From: Rhodopseudomonas sp.
GTDB taxonomy: Bacteria > Pseudomonadota > Alphaproteobacteria > Rhizobiales > Xanthobacteraceae
DNA: 64,000 bases
Assembly: GCA_016124795.1 (NCBI GenBank)
Contig: WGNB01000042.1
Location: 1 to 64,000, forward strand
Direction: 5' to 3'
Shown: piece by piece, positions 29,156 through 38,660 of the stretch
Layout: every line of letters begins with the position of its first letter
How positions within the stretch are numbered: the first letter of the stretch is position 1
Program-made: the position numbers and the translations under genes
The notes under the pieces: model-generated
Database searches by the model: none
What the model saw: the letters and a program-made list of their open reading frames with translations, nothing else
What the model was told of the DNA's origin: nothing

Positions 29156-30385
29156 ATGAACATGACCTATGCGCCGCGGGCCGCGGTGCGGCAGGCAGCC
29201 ACGCTGCCACCATGGCTGACATTGCTGCTGGCGACGGCTGCCGGCTTGATCGCCGCCAATGTCTATTACGCCCAGCCGCTGGTCGGTGCGATCAGCGCCG
29301 CACTCGGCATGTCGCCCCAGGCGACCGGGTTGATCGTCACCATGACGCAGATCGGTTATGGCGCCGGTCTGTTGCTGGTGGTGCCGCTCGGCGATCTCGT
29401 CGAGAACCGCCGCCTCATCGTCATCATTCTGGCGATCGCGACATTGGCGCTGATCGGCGCGGCCGTGTCGTCGCATGTTGCCGGCTTTCTCACGGCGGCG
29501 CTGCTGATCGGCGTCGGCGCTGTGGCGGTGCAGGTGCTGGTGCCTTATGTCGCGCATCTCGCGCCGGAGCAGGCGCGCGGCCGCGTCGTCGGCAACGTGA
29601 TGAGCGGCTTGATGCTGGGTATCATGCTGGCCCGCCCGGCCGCGAGCGTGGTTGCCGACCTGTGGTCGTGGCACGGCGTGTTCGTCATATCGGCGGTGCT
29701 GATGGCCGGATTGGCGGTCGTGCTGCGGCTGGCCCTGCCCAAGCGGCAGCCGGCGCCGGGCCTGAGCTATATCGCCCTGCTGGCATCGATGGTGCGGCTG
29801 GCCCTTCATACCCCGGTTTTGCAGCGCCGCGCGCTGTATCAAGCTTGTCTGTTCGGCGCCTTCAGCCTGTTCTGGACCACGGTGCCGCTCCTGTTGGCCG
29901 ACACCTTCGGCATGTCGCAGCGTGGCATCGCGCTGTTCGCCCTTGCCGGCGTTGCCGGTGCGATCGCCGCGCCGCTGGCCGGTCGCGCCGCCGACCGGGG
30001 CTGGAGCAAGGCCGGCACTGGCGTGGCGATGATCACGGTGAGCCTGTCGCTGCTGCTGGGCTGGTTCGGCCTGTCCGGTTCTTACGCCGGCCTTGCCGCG
30101 CTTGTCGCCGCCGCGGTGCTGCTCGACTTCGGCGTCACCGGACATTTCGTGTTGGGACAGCGCGCGATCTTCTCATTGCCCGCCGCCTATCGTGGCAGGC
30201 TCAACGGCCTTTACATGGCGACGTTCTTCACCGGCGGCGCAATCGGCTCCGCGCTCGGCGGCTGGACCTATGCCGAAGGCGGCTGGCCGCTCTCGATGGC
30301 CGTTGGCGCCGCACTGCCCTTGTTGGCCTTCGTCGGTTATCTGGTCAATCCGTCGGCGGCGGAAGTCGAAGGTAGCGCGCCATGA
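29156..30385 (+). CDS. MFS transporter
   Basis: 12-TM MFS pattern ANVYYAQPLVGAISAALGMSPQATGLIVTMTQIGYGAGLLLVVPLGDLVENRRLI; ATG 29156 with GGAGA upstream. Confidence 0.92.
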   Translation: MNMTYAPRAAVRQAATLPPWLTLLLATAAGLIAANVYYAQPLVGAISAALGMSPQATGLIVTMTQIGYGAGLLLVVPLGDLVENRRLIVIILAIATLALIGAAVSSHVAGFLTAALLIGVGAVAVQVLVPYVAHLAPEQARGRVVGNVMSGLMLGIMLARPAASVVADLWSWHGVFVISAVLMAGLAVVLRLALPKRQPAPGLSYIALLASMVRLALHTPVLQRRALYQACLFGAFSLFWTTVPLLLADTFGMSQRGIALFALAGVAGAIAAPLAGRAADRGWSKAGTGVAMITVSLSLLLGWFGLSGSYAGLAALVAAAVLLDFGVTGHFVLGQRAIFSLPAAYRGRLNGLYMATFFTGGAIGSALGGWTYAEGGWPLSMAVGAALPLLAFVGYLVNPSAAEVEGSAP

Positions 30386-30394
30386 CCCGCGTCG

Positions 30395-31438
30395 TCAGGC
30401 AACCATGTCGCGCACCAACGGGATGACCTTGCGGCCATAGAGTTCGATGCACTTCATCATCTTGTCGTGGCTTAGCGGCCCCGCCGAATATTTCATGTCG
30501 AACCGCTCGGCCCCGAGCGCCTTGACCGTCGCGGCGATCTTGCGCGCGACGGTTTCAGGGCTGCCGACATAAAGCGAGCCCTGCGCGATTTCGCGCTCGA
30601 ACTCGGCCTTGCCGAAAGGCGGCCAGCCGCGTTCGGCGCCGATCTTGTCGCGCATCCGCTTGTAGTCGTCGAACAGTTCGGCTTTGGCGTGATCGTCGGT
30701 CTCGCCGACAAAGCCGTGAGAATGAACGCCGACCGGCAAGGCCGGCTTGCCGGCCTCACTGAGGGCACGGCGGAATAAATCGGCATAAGGCGCGAAGCGC
30801 TTCGGGTCGCCGCCGATGATCGCCAGCATCATCGGGAAATTGTAGTGGGCCGCGCGCATCACCGATTCCGGCGTGCCGCCGACGCCGATCCAGGTCGCCA
30901 ACGGCTTATCGAGCTTCGGATAGACGCTTTGATCTTTCAGCGGCGGCCGCGTCGAGCCCTGCCAGGTGACGGCATGCTGCTTGAGAACCTCGGCATAGAG
31001 GTCGAGTTTCTCGTTGAACAGGACTTCGTAGTGATTGAGGTCGAAGCCGAACAAAGGAAATGACTCGATGAACGAGCCACGGCCGAGACAGACCTCGGCG
31101 CGACCGTTCGAGGCGGCGTTGAGCGTGGCGAAGCGCTGATAGACCCGGATCGGGTCGTCCGACGACAGCACGGTCACCGCCGAGCCAAGCTTGATGCGTC
31201 TGGTTCGTCCGGCGATGGTCGCGAGGACCATCTCCGGCGAGGTCACGGCGAAATCGGCACGATGGTGTTCGCCAATGCCAATGGCATCGACGCCGGTTTC
31301 ATCCGCCAGCACCGCCTCCTCGATCAGGTTGCGGATGACGTGTGCGGCGTGGAGCGGTTTGCCGTCCGGCCCATCGGTGATATCGCCGAAGGTGTCGAGG
31401 CCGAGTTCGATGGGGGGCATTTGTCTTTCTCCGCTCAT
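30395..31438 (-). CDS. LLM class flavin-dependent oxidoreductase
   Basis: Luciferase-like fold: VDAIGIGEHHRADFAVTSPEMVLATIAGRTRRIKLGSAVTVLSSDDPIRVYQRFATLN. Confidence 0.92.
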   Translation of the reverse strand: MSGERQMPPIELGLDTFGDITDGPDGKPLHAAHVIRNLIEEAVLADETGVDAIGIGEHHRADFAVTSPEMVLATIAGRTRRIKLGSAVTVLSSDDPIRVYQRFATLNAASNGRAEVCLGRGSFIESFPLFGFDLNHYEVLFNEKLDLYAEVLKQHAVTWQGSTRPPLKDQSVYPKLDKPLATWIGVGGTPESVMRAAHYNFPMMLAIIGGDPKRFAPYADLFRRALSEAGKPALPVGVHSHGFVGETDDHAKAELFDDYKRMRDKIGAERGWPPFGKAEFEREIAQGSLYVGSPETVARKIAATVKALGAERFDMKYSAGPLSHDKMMKCIELYGRKVIPLVRDMVA

Positions 31439-31516
31439 TCCCGCATCAGTAGGGTCGAGCGGTCAATACACCAGCCATCCGATATTACATAATCCTCACT
31501 CGTCGGCCGCCAAACA

Positions 31517-32749
31517 CTACCGGGCTTCGATGCCCTGCCCGGCGCGTAACGATCGGCTCATGCGATCAACGGTTGCGTCCCAGCGGGTCTTCTGGTCGGC
31601 CGGATAGCTGACCGCCAGACAGTGGATGACGTCGTTTGGCGCTTTGGAGAAATTGCACCGCTGATAGAAAATGTCGCCGTCGCGGGTACCGGATATGGCG
31701 AAGAACGCCGCCGTGACCCGCCGGAAACTGAGACCGTCCCGGCCGATATATTTGTTGAGGTAGTTTTGCGGGCTGTCGCCGTCGAGATTGTGACTGGCAT
31801 AGATCGTCAGCCGTGCGCGGCCGTCGGCACTGTGGAAAACCCGGCCATCGCCGTTTTCCGATGGCGGTTCCGGCGCGCTGAATATTCCAGCGGGATACTC
31901 AACCGTCGTGCCGTAACGAGCGTTTTCATAAACGGTCCAATTTTCCGGCGAGGCCGCGGACTGGACTTGTACCGGCGCAGGCGCTGCTTCGACGGTGGCG
32001 ATACCTTGCTTTTCGGCGCAAGACACCAACACCGGAACCATCGTCGCGTCAAACCGGTAGACGGCGACGATATTGGCGGCCTTCGCGCCGCGCTCGGATT
32101 GCACGACAACGAATTCGCCTTTGGCGGCTGCAACCATCTCCAGAAAGCGCTTTGCATCGGCCTTGCCGACCGCGGTGAAGCCGCCCTTTTTCGGCTCCGG
32201 CACGGAAAAAGCAACCGGACCATCATAGGCTTTCAGTATCGTGTATTCACCGGTCGTGAATTCATTGCCGCCTACTCGTCGGGTCTTTTCCTTGCCGGCG
32301 AAAATGCGAACCGGTGGGGTCGGTGTTGCCTCGCGCGGTTCCGGCGTTGCAAGGCGCACGAAAGCGCCAGGCGCGGCTATACCGATGTCGAGCCTGTGGC
32401 TGTCGCCCTCCTCGCGGAAATAGCAAGCGACCGCACCCGTCGGCGATTTGCCGACATAGACGCGCTTGGCCCGATCGAAGACGCCGGTCGGCGTCAACGA
32501 TCCAATCGGATCGTTCGTGCTGACAAACGGCGGGTCGCTCGGGCGCCGCCGCTCCGACGGCGGTTGCGGCGCGGGAGTTGCCGGGACGGGATGTCCAGCG
32601 CCCCGATTCTTTCTCAGACTGTTGAGATCGATATCGCCAAAGGGATCGCTCGATTGCGCCAATGCCGCAATGGGGGCCATGTCCGACGCGGCGATGATGA
32701 AAATCGCTGAGCTAACGGCAATGAGAGGCAGGACTCGGCGGCACGGCAT
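31517..32749 (-). CDS. Exported protein of unknown function
   Basis: Complete ORF with signal sequence MPCRRVLPLIAVSSAIFIIAASDMAPIAALAQ, Pro-rich linker, C-terminal ENWTVYENARYGTTVEYPAG domain. Confidence 0.8.
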   Translation of the reverse strand: MPCRRVLPLIAVSSAIFIIAASDMAPIAALAQSSDPFGDIDLNSLRKNRGAGHPVPATPAPQPPSERRRPSDPPFVSTNDPIGSLTPTGVFDRAKRVYVGKSPTGAVACYFREEGDSHRLDIGIAAPGAFVRLATPEPREATPTPPVRIFAGKEKTRRVGGNEFTTGEYTILKAYDGPVAFSVPEPKKGGFTAVGKADAKRFLEMVAAAKGEFVVVQSERGAKAANIVAVYRFDATMVPVLVSCAEKQGIATVEAAPAPVQVQSAASPENWTVYENARYGTTVEYPAGIFSAPEPPSENGDGRVFHSADGRARLTIYASHNLDGDSPQNYLNKYIGRDGLSFRRVTAAFFAISGTRDGDIFYQRCNFSKAPNDVIHCLAVSYPADQKTRWDATVDRMSRSLRAGQGIEAR

Positions 32750-32827
32750 ATTTGTTGTCTCCGAACTAGGGCCCCAACGGCGCGCCAAGACGTGTCAACT
32801 TTGTCGGAGGATCGCGGTAGCCGGACG

Positions 32828-32841
32828 TTGATCTACGTCAA
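32828..32841. promoter_or_regulatory. Candidate FNR/FixK-type box
   Basis: TTGATCTACGTCAA (TTGAT-N4-GTCAA), centre about 85 bp upstream of start codon at 32749. Confidence 0.55.
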
Positions 32842-32870
32842 CCGACAAAGCATCGGGGCTGAGGCGATCT

Positions 32871-34712
32871 CTATTGGCGAGAAATGTTCCACTTGCCGTT
32901 TCGCGGCGCTTTCCACAACGGCTTGCTGGTCCGGCGCAACGAAAGCGACCCTGCTGCTCTCCTGTCGGTAATTCGACCGTCGAGTTGCGCGGTAAAGGGA
33001 TAATTGTAGATCATCGCCATGACGTCTTGCATCGCTGCGCCAACAGCAGCGCCGGTGTCGCGAATGTCGACGGGACCGCGACCTGACACGGCGTCGGCCT
33101 TTACGGAGCGGCCGGTGAGCGTTGCGACAATATGGCCATCTTGCGAGACCTGGCCCGTAACGGTCGCACTTTGGCGAACCTTGGCTTTCGCGAGAATGGC
33201 GTCGAACGTTCCGGTCACGCGGTCACGGGTGATCGTCAATCTCAGCGTGAACTGGGTCTGCTCATAGCCGGGAATTCCGTAGCTGCCACGGCCGACATAA
33301 ATCCCGTCGAAGCCCTCCGGCTCTTCAAGGATATTGACGAGTTCCGCCACTTGGGCGGCGCGCTTGTCGTCCGGGCATATGGCGAGGCTATTTTTGAAGA
33401 AAGGCACCGCCTCGGCCGGCTTGCCGGCATTATAGAGCGACTGCCCGTGCTTCCAGAGCCGCAATGCCTGTTCCTGGGCGTCGGCGATACAGGCGCCGCC
33501 GATATTCGCCGCGACCGCCATTTCCCGAGCTTGCTTCACGGCGTCGGCGGCGTCGGCATATTCCTTGCTGTCCTTGCCGTAGATCAGCGCGGAGGACAGC
33601 ATCCGCGATGCCAGTGTCAGGTGACGGTCGTTGTTCGGATCAAGCTCAGGCATGTTTTCCATGCCGGCGATCACTCGGTCGAGATAGGTCTTGAGGTTGT
33701 AAGGGTTATTGTCGAGCGCGTGGCGGCCGTCCTTGCGCTCAATGGCATCCTTAAGCGGGCCCAGAATGATGTCGGTTTTTTTCTCGGCCGCGACCGCGGC
33801 GTCCGCCCGCGCCTTGTCATCCTTTTCCTTCTTGATCCGGCCGTCGAACGATTTGACGATGCTGGCGATAATCTCGTCCTCGGTGGTTTTGGTCAGGCGT
33901 TCGCGCAGGCCGTCGTTCGCGGAAGCCGCGGCGTCGCCAATTGCCGCTGTCTTCTGGGCTTCGAGATCGCGGCGGCGTACATCAATGACATAAGCATAAC
34001 CGCCGGTACCGGCGCGCACTTGATCGAGGATCAATTCGCGCGCCTTGGCATCGCCGTTCTTGTAATCCCTGTAGAGATCCTCGATCTTGCTATCGACGTA
34101 TTCGCCCTTGGCGTATTTCATCGCGCCGGCAGAGGCTTCATAAAAACCGATCACGCCGGCAGCTGGCGTCAGACCGATCAGCGCCTGACCGACATATTCG
34201 GCCGCGGCGCGCTGGCCACCCTTGGTGCCCGACATGGCGTTGCCGAGCGCTTGCGAAATTTCCCGAACCTTGTCGGCCTTGCCGATCATGGAGCCGAGCA
34301 TCTCGCGCGTCTCCGCGTTCGAACTGAGACGCGCAAATTGTTCACCGAATTTCACTGCCACCGATTCGGACGCGGCGCGGATCTTGTCGGGATCGCCAGA
34401 AGCATAAGCGTCGGCGGTATCTTCGGCGAGTTTTTCGAAATCCGGAGTCATGACCGCGACTTCGGCAAGGGCGCGGGACGCCGTCGGGTTTATCGTTTTT
34501 CGTGCCGCGTAAAGCTTCTTATAGAGCGCGAAGATGGCGGCCTTGGACTGCGATCTGACCAGTTCGTCTTTCTTCTGGTCGGCATAATTGAGCGCGGCCT
34601 CCCTGGCGTCCTTGCGCCAATCGGCATGGGCCGGGAAAAGTACGCATCCCGACAAGATGAGCGCAACAACGGCCGTCGATAAAAAGCTGCGTGTTCCTGC
34701 CTTCAACGACAT
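32871..34712 (-). CDS. Exported/lipoprotein-like protein of unknown function with TPR-like segment
   Basis: Signal MSLKAGTRSFLSTAVVALILSGCVLFPAHA (LSGC lipobox-like), Ala/Gly-rich hydrophobic centre, TPR-like QALRLWKHGQSLYNAGKPAEAVPFFKNSLAICPDD, beta-rich C-terminus. Confidence 0.8.
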   Translation of the reverse strand: MSLKAGTRSFLSTAVVALILSGCVLFPAHADWRKDAREAALNYADQKKDELVRSQSKAAIFALYKKLYAARKTINPTASRALAEVAVMTPDFEKLAEDTADAYASGDPDKIRAASESVAVKFGEQFARLSSNAETREMLGSMIGKADKVREISQALGNAMSGTKGGQRAAAEYVGQALIGLTPAAGVIGFYEASAGAMKYAKGEYVDSKIEDLYRDYKNGDAKARELILDQVRAGTGGYAYVIDVRRRDLEAQKTAAIGDAAASANDGLRERLTKTTEDEIIASIVKSFDGRIKKEKDDKARADAAVAAEKKTDIILGPLKDAIERKDGRHALDNNPYNLKTYLDRVIAGMENMPELDPNNDRHLTLASRMLSSALIYGKDSKEYADAADAVKQAREMAVAANIGGACIADAQEQALRLWKHGQSLYNAGKPAEAVPFFKNSLAICPDDKRAAQVAELVNILEEPEGFDGIYVGRGSYGIPGYEQTQFTLRLTITRDRVTGTFDAILAKAKVRQSATVTGQVSQDGHIVATLTGRSVKADAVSGRGPVDIRDTGAAVGAAMQDVMAMIYNYPFTAQLDGRITDRRAAGSLSLRRTSKPLWKAPRNGKWNISRQ

Positions 34713-34724
34713 CGCATACCGTTC

Positions 34725-34773
34725 GCCGCGCGGTTATGTTGGTCTGACTTCTAAGGCCAGATAACCGCGCGGC
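34725..34773. repeat. 13-bp perfect inverted repeat
   Basis: GCCGCGCGGTTAT-(23 nt)-ATAACCGCGCGGC between ntrC and the exported-protein gene. Confidence 0.7.
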
Positions 34774-34786
34774 AAGCAGCGATATG

Positions 34787-34800
34787 TTGATCTCGATCAA
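34787..34800. promoter_or_regulatory. Candidate FNR/FixK-type box, perfect consensus
   Basis: TTGATCTCGATCAA (TTGAT-N4-ATCAA), centre about 81 bp upstream of start codon at 34712. Confidence 0.7.
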
Positions 34801-34842
34801 TGAAGCCCGTCGCAGCCGGGCACCGATCAGCCGTTCGTGCGG

Positions 34843-36285
34843 CTAGTTCCCGCCCCTGAATACCTGAATATCGAGATCGCGGATCTTCTTGCGCAGCGTA
34901 TTACGGTTGACGCCGAGCAGATCGGCGGCGCGGATCTGGTTGCCACGGGTGGCCGCCAGCGCCGCCGTCAGCAATGGGTACTCGATCTCGCGCAGAATGC
35001 GGTGATAGAGACCGGCCGGCGGCAAGCCGTCCTCGAAGCCGCCGAAATAAGTCGACAGATGACGCTCGACAGCGGCCGACAGATTCTCCTCGCCGCGCGG
35101 TTCGTCGCCGCCGACCGGCAAGGCCGGTTGCGCGAGCTCGGCGTCCATCACGGCGGCGGTGATGGTTTCCTGCGGGTAAAGCGCGGCCAGACGCCGGGCG
35201 AGATTTTCCAGTTCGCGGACGTTGCCCGGCCAGCGGTGGCGCTTGAGCCGCTCCTGCGCAGCCTGATCGAGTTGCTTTGGCGGCAGACCCTCGCGCGCGG
35301 CCTGCGCGAAGAAATGCCGGATCAGATCGGGAATGTCCTCGGTGCGTTCACGCAAGGGAGGCAGCCGCAGCGGCACGACGTTGAGCCGGAAGAACAGGTC
35401 TTCGCGGAACAGGCCCTGCTGGATCTGCAAGCGCAGATCCTTGTTGGTGGCGGCGATGATGCGCACGTCGCTCTTGATCGGCGTGCGGCCGCCGACTGTC
35501 GTATATTCGCCCTGTTGCAAGACGCGCAGCAAACGGGTTTGCGCCTCCATCGGCATATCGCCGATTTCGTCGAGGAACAGCGTGCCGCCTTCGGCCTGCT
35601 CGAAACGGCCGGCCGAGCGCGTATTGGCGCCGGTGAATGCCCCCTTCTCATGGCCGAACAATTCCGACTCGATCAGGTCGCGCGGGATCGCCGCCATGTT
35701 GATCGCGACGAAAGTGCCGGCGCGGCGCTTGCCGTAATCGTGCAACGCCTTGGCCACCAGTTCCTTGCCGGTGCCGCTTTCGCCGGAGATCATCACCGTC
35801 AGGTCGGTCTGCATCAGACGCGCCAGCACGCGATAGATTTCCTGCATCGCCGGTGAGCGGCCGACCAGCGGTATGGAATCGAATTCTTCCGGCTTGGCGC
35901 TTGATGCCCGCGGCTCCTTCGGCTCCGACATTGCGCGGCCGACGATACCGATCAGTTCCTTCAGATCGAAAGGCTTCGGCAGATATTCGTAGGCGCCGCG
36001 CTCGCTGGCGCGGATCGCGGTCATGAATGTGTTCTGCGCGCTCATGACGATGATCGGCAAGTCGGGCCGCGCTTTACGAATGCGCGGGATCAGGTCGAAA
36101 GCATTTTCGTCCGGCATCACCACGTCGGTGATGACCAGATCGCCGTCGCCCTGGCTGACCCAACGCCACAGCGTGGCGGCATTGCCGGTCGAGCGCACTT
36201 CATAGCCGGCGCGCGACAGAGCCTGATTCAACACGGTGCGGATTGCCGCATCGTCATCGGCGACAAGGATGCTTCCCGTCGGCAT
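34843..36285 (-). CDS. ntrC: Nitrogen regulation response regulator NtrC
   Basis: Receiver, AAA+ with GAFTGA ([36 protein letters not shown]), Fis-type [26 protein letters not shown]. Confidence 0.97.
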   Translation of the reverse strand: MPTGSILVADDDAAIRTVLNQALSRAGYEVRSTGNAATLWRWVSQGDGDLVITDVVMPDENAFDLIPRIRKARPDLPIIVMSAQNTFMTAIRASERGAYEYLPKPFDLKELIGIVGRAMSEPKEPRASSAKPEEFDSIPLVGRSPAMQEIYRVLARLMQTDLTVMISGESGTGKELVAKALHDYGKRRAGTFVAINMAAIPRDLIESELFGHEKGAFTGANTRSAGRFEQAEGGTLFLDEIGDMPMEAQTRLLRVLQQGEYTTVGGRTPIKSDVRIIAATNKDLRLQIQQGLFREDLFFRLNVVPLRLPPLRERTEDIPDLIRHFFAQAAREGLPPKQLDQAAQERLKRHRWPGNVRELENLARRLAALYPQETITAAVMDAELAQPALPVGGDEPRGEENLSAAVERHLSTYFGGFEDGLPPAGLYHRILREIEYPLLTAALAATRGNQIRAADLLGVNRNTLRKKIRDLDIQVFRGGN

Positions 36286-36294
36286 GGTTTTACC

Positions 36295-37440
36295 TCACGG
36301 GCTTTGGACGGACGGCGCGTCGTCGGTGACGGCGTCGTCGCCATTGTAAATAGGCATCAGCACGCGGAAGGTCGTTCGCCGCGGCTGAGATTCGCACTCG
36401 ATAATTCCGCCGTGGTCGCCGACGATCTTGGCGACCAAAGCGAGGCCTAAGCCGCTGCCGGTCCGTTTTGTTGTGACAAACGGATCGAACAGATGCGGCA
36501 TTAGATCTTCCGGTACGCCCGGGCCGTTGTCCCTGACGCAAAACTCGAGCGGCAAGGAAACGCGGGCATTGGTACCAGGCACCGACAGACGCACGCCGGG
36601 CCGGAAGGCGGTGGTCAACTGGATCTCGCCATCGCTGGCGTCTTCACCGATCGCCTCGCAGGCGTTCTTGACCAGATTGAGGAAGACCTGAACGAGCTGA
36701 TCGCGGTTGGCCAGAACCGGTGGCAGCGACGGGTCATATTCCTCGATGAATTTGACATGGCGGGCAAAGCCGGTCTGCGCCAGACGTTTCACATGGTCGA
36801 GAACGACGTGGATGTTGACCGGTTCGCGCTCGACCGGACGTTCGTCGGCGAAGACTTCCATGCGATCGACCAGCTTCACGATCCGGTCGGTCTCGTCGCA
36901 AATCAGGGTGGTGAGTTGACGATCTTCGTCGGTGGCCGACTGTTCGAGCAGTTGCGCCGCGCCGCGGATGCCGGACAGCGGGTTCTTGATTTCATGCGCC
37001 AGCATGGCGGCCAGCGCGATGACGGAACGGGCGGCACCGCGATGCGTGAGCTGCCGATCCATTTTGTCGGCGATGGTGCGCTCCTGAAGCATCACGATGA
37101 CGTGGTCGAGATATTCCGGCAATGGCGCCATATGCAGATCGACCAGCCGTTCGCCGGGATTGCGCGGCGTCGCCAGGTCGACCTTGTATTCGTTGACCGC
37201 CGATCCGCTGCGGCGGACTTGTTCGATCAGCGTCAAGAGCGGCGAGCCGAACGGCACCAGTTCACGCAACAGGTGGCGACGCAGCATCGGGATCGAGGCT
37301 TCGAAAAATTGTTCGGCGGCGACATTCGCATCGGCGATCTTGCCGTCGGCCGAGATCATCAGCACCGGATGCGGCAAGGCATTCAACATGGCGTCGGCCG
37401 AAATGTTGATCGGCGCGGCGACGGCATGGGCGCGGCTCAT
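36295..37440 (-). CDS. ntrB: Nitrogen regulation sensor kinase NtrB
   Basis: PAS plus H-box [24 protein letters not shown] and HATPase; adjacent to ntrC. Confidence 0.96.
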   Translation of the reverse strand: MSRAHAVAAPINISADAMLNALPHPVLMISADGKIADANVAAEQFFEASIPMLRRHLLRELVPFGSPLLTLIEQVRRSGSAVNEYKVDLATPRNPGERLVDLHMAPLPEYLDHVIVMLQERTIADKMDRQLTHRGAARSVIALAAMLAHEIKNPLSGIRGAAQLLEQSATDEDRQLTTLICDETDRIVKLVDRMEVFADERPVEREPVNIHVVLDHVKRLAQTGFARHVKFIEEYDPSLPPVLANRDQLVQVFLNLVKNACEAIGEDASDGEIQLTTAFRPGVRLSVPGTNARVSLPLEFCVRDNGPGVPEDLMPHLFDPFVTTKRTGSGLGLALVAKIVGDHGGIIECESQPRRTTFRVLMPIYNGDDAVTDDAPSVQSP

Positions 37441-38492
37441 GCGGCGGCCCTCCAGGCAAAAGCATCATAGGCATCGGCCAAGAGGCGGCGCGCTTTGGCG
37501 GGCTCTTCGGCGGTGAGCACCTGGGCACGATGCTGTTTCAACAATTCGGCCGGCGCACCGGCCGTTTCGGCGGCGCTGTCGAGCGCCCAGCCAAGGTGTT
37601 TGCGGGCATGACGGCGGCCGATCCTGACGCCGTGATGGGCGATCATTTCATCGTAGAGCGTTTCGATCAGTTCGCGTTGGGCGGCCAGCGTCGGGTCGGC
37701 GCGGCGCTCGCCGGTTGCGAGGAAGTGGGCCACCTGCCCCGGCAGCCACGGTCGGCCTTGCGCAGCGCGCCCGACCATTACGGCATCGGCGCCGGAGGCT
37801 TCGAGCGCGGTAATCGCATCGTCGCAGGAACGGACATCGCCATTGACGACGACCGGAACGCTCACGGCCTCCTTGACGGCGCGCACGGCCGACCAGTCGG
37901 CGTTACCGGTATAGAACTGGCAGCGGGTCCGACCATGCACCGTTATCATCCGTACACCGGCGTCCTGCGCGCGCTGCGCCAAGGCCGGTGCGTTGATGCT
38001 GTCGGTATCCCAACCGAGCCGCATCTTGAGCGAGACTGGCACGGCGACCGCGTTGACGGTCGCGTCGATCAACGTCAGCGCATGATCGAGGTCGCGCATC
38101 AGGGCCGAGCCTGAAGCGCCGTTGGTGACTTGTTTGGACGGGCAGCCCATATTGATATCGATAACCTGAGCCCCTTGTGCTTCGACAATGCGCGCGCCTT
38201 CGGCCATCCAGTGCGCCTCGCAGCCGGCGAGCTGGACCACGTTAATGGCGACGCCTGCCCCTTCACTGCGAGCCCGCGCTTCTCGCTCGCCTTTGGCCAG
38301 ACCGGCGCAGGCGGTCATTTCCGAGACGACCAGCCCTGCACCGAGGCGTTCGGTCAGGCGACGGAACGGCGCATCGGTGATGCCGGACATGGGAGCCAAA
38401 ATCACGCGGTTCGGCACCGTAACTGTACCGATATGCAGTGACGCAGCCGAAAACACATCTCTCTCGCCCCGCTCGGGATGGCTGCCTAGCAT
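37437..38492 (-). CDS. dusB: tRNA-dihydrouridine synthase (NifR3/DusB)
   Basis: [53 protein letters not shown]. Confidence 0.95.
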   Translation of the reverse strand: MLGSHPERGERDVFSAASLHIGTVTVPNRVILAPMSGITDAPFRRLTERLGAGLVVSEMTACAGLAKGEREARARSEGAGVAINVVQLAGCEAHWMAEGARIVEAQGAQVIDINMGCPSKQVTNGASGSALMRDLDHALTLIDATVNAVAVPVSLKMRLGWDTDSINAPALAQRAQDAGVRMITVHGRTRCQFYTGNADWSAVRAVKEAVSVPVVVNGDVRSCDDAITALEASGADAVMVGRAAQGRPWLPGQVAHFLATGERRADPTLAAQRELIETLYDEMIAHHGVRIGRRHARKHLGWALDSAAETAGAPAELLKQHRAQVLTAEEPAKARRLLADAYDAFAWRAAA

Positions 38493-38597
38493 TTAGGCTG
38501 AACCTTTCATTGCTTAGAGTTTAGCCATTTTGGCAGAGGGCGCAAGTGCTGCACTGCAATATATTGTTTATGCTTAAGAACCGAACAGGCCTGCTCC

Positions 38598-38629
38598 TAG
38601 CGCGTTTCCGGCCGGCCCGGAACGCGCTA
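38598..38629. repeat. Imperfect 32-bp palindrome in dusB/ispDF intergenic region
   Basis: TAGCGCGTTTCCGGCCGGCCCGGAACGCGCTA. Confidence 0.6.
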
Positions 38630-38660
38630 AAGCGACAGTCCAATTTCGGAGCACAGAATT

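Noticed and set aside
33132-34682. 516-aa plus-strand ORF opposite the 613-aa exported protein
   Set aside because: Antisense shadow: no start context and a repetitive Arg/Val/Gly/His translation; the minus-strand frame has signal peptide and domain structure.
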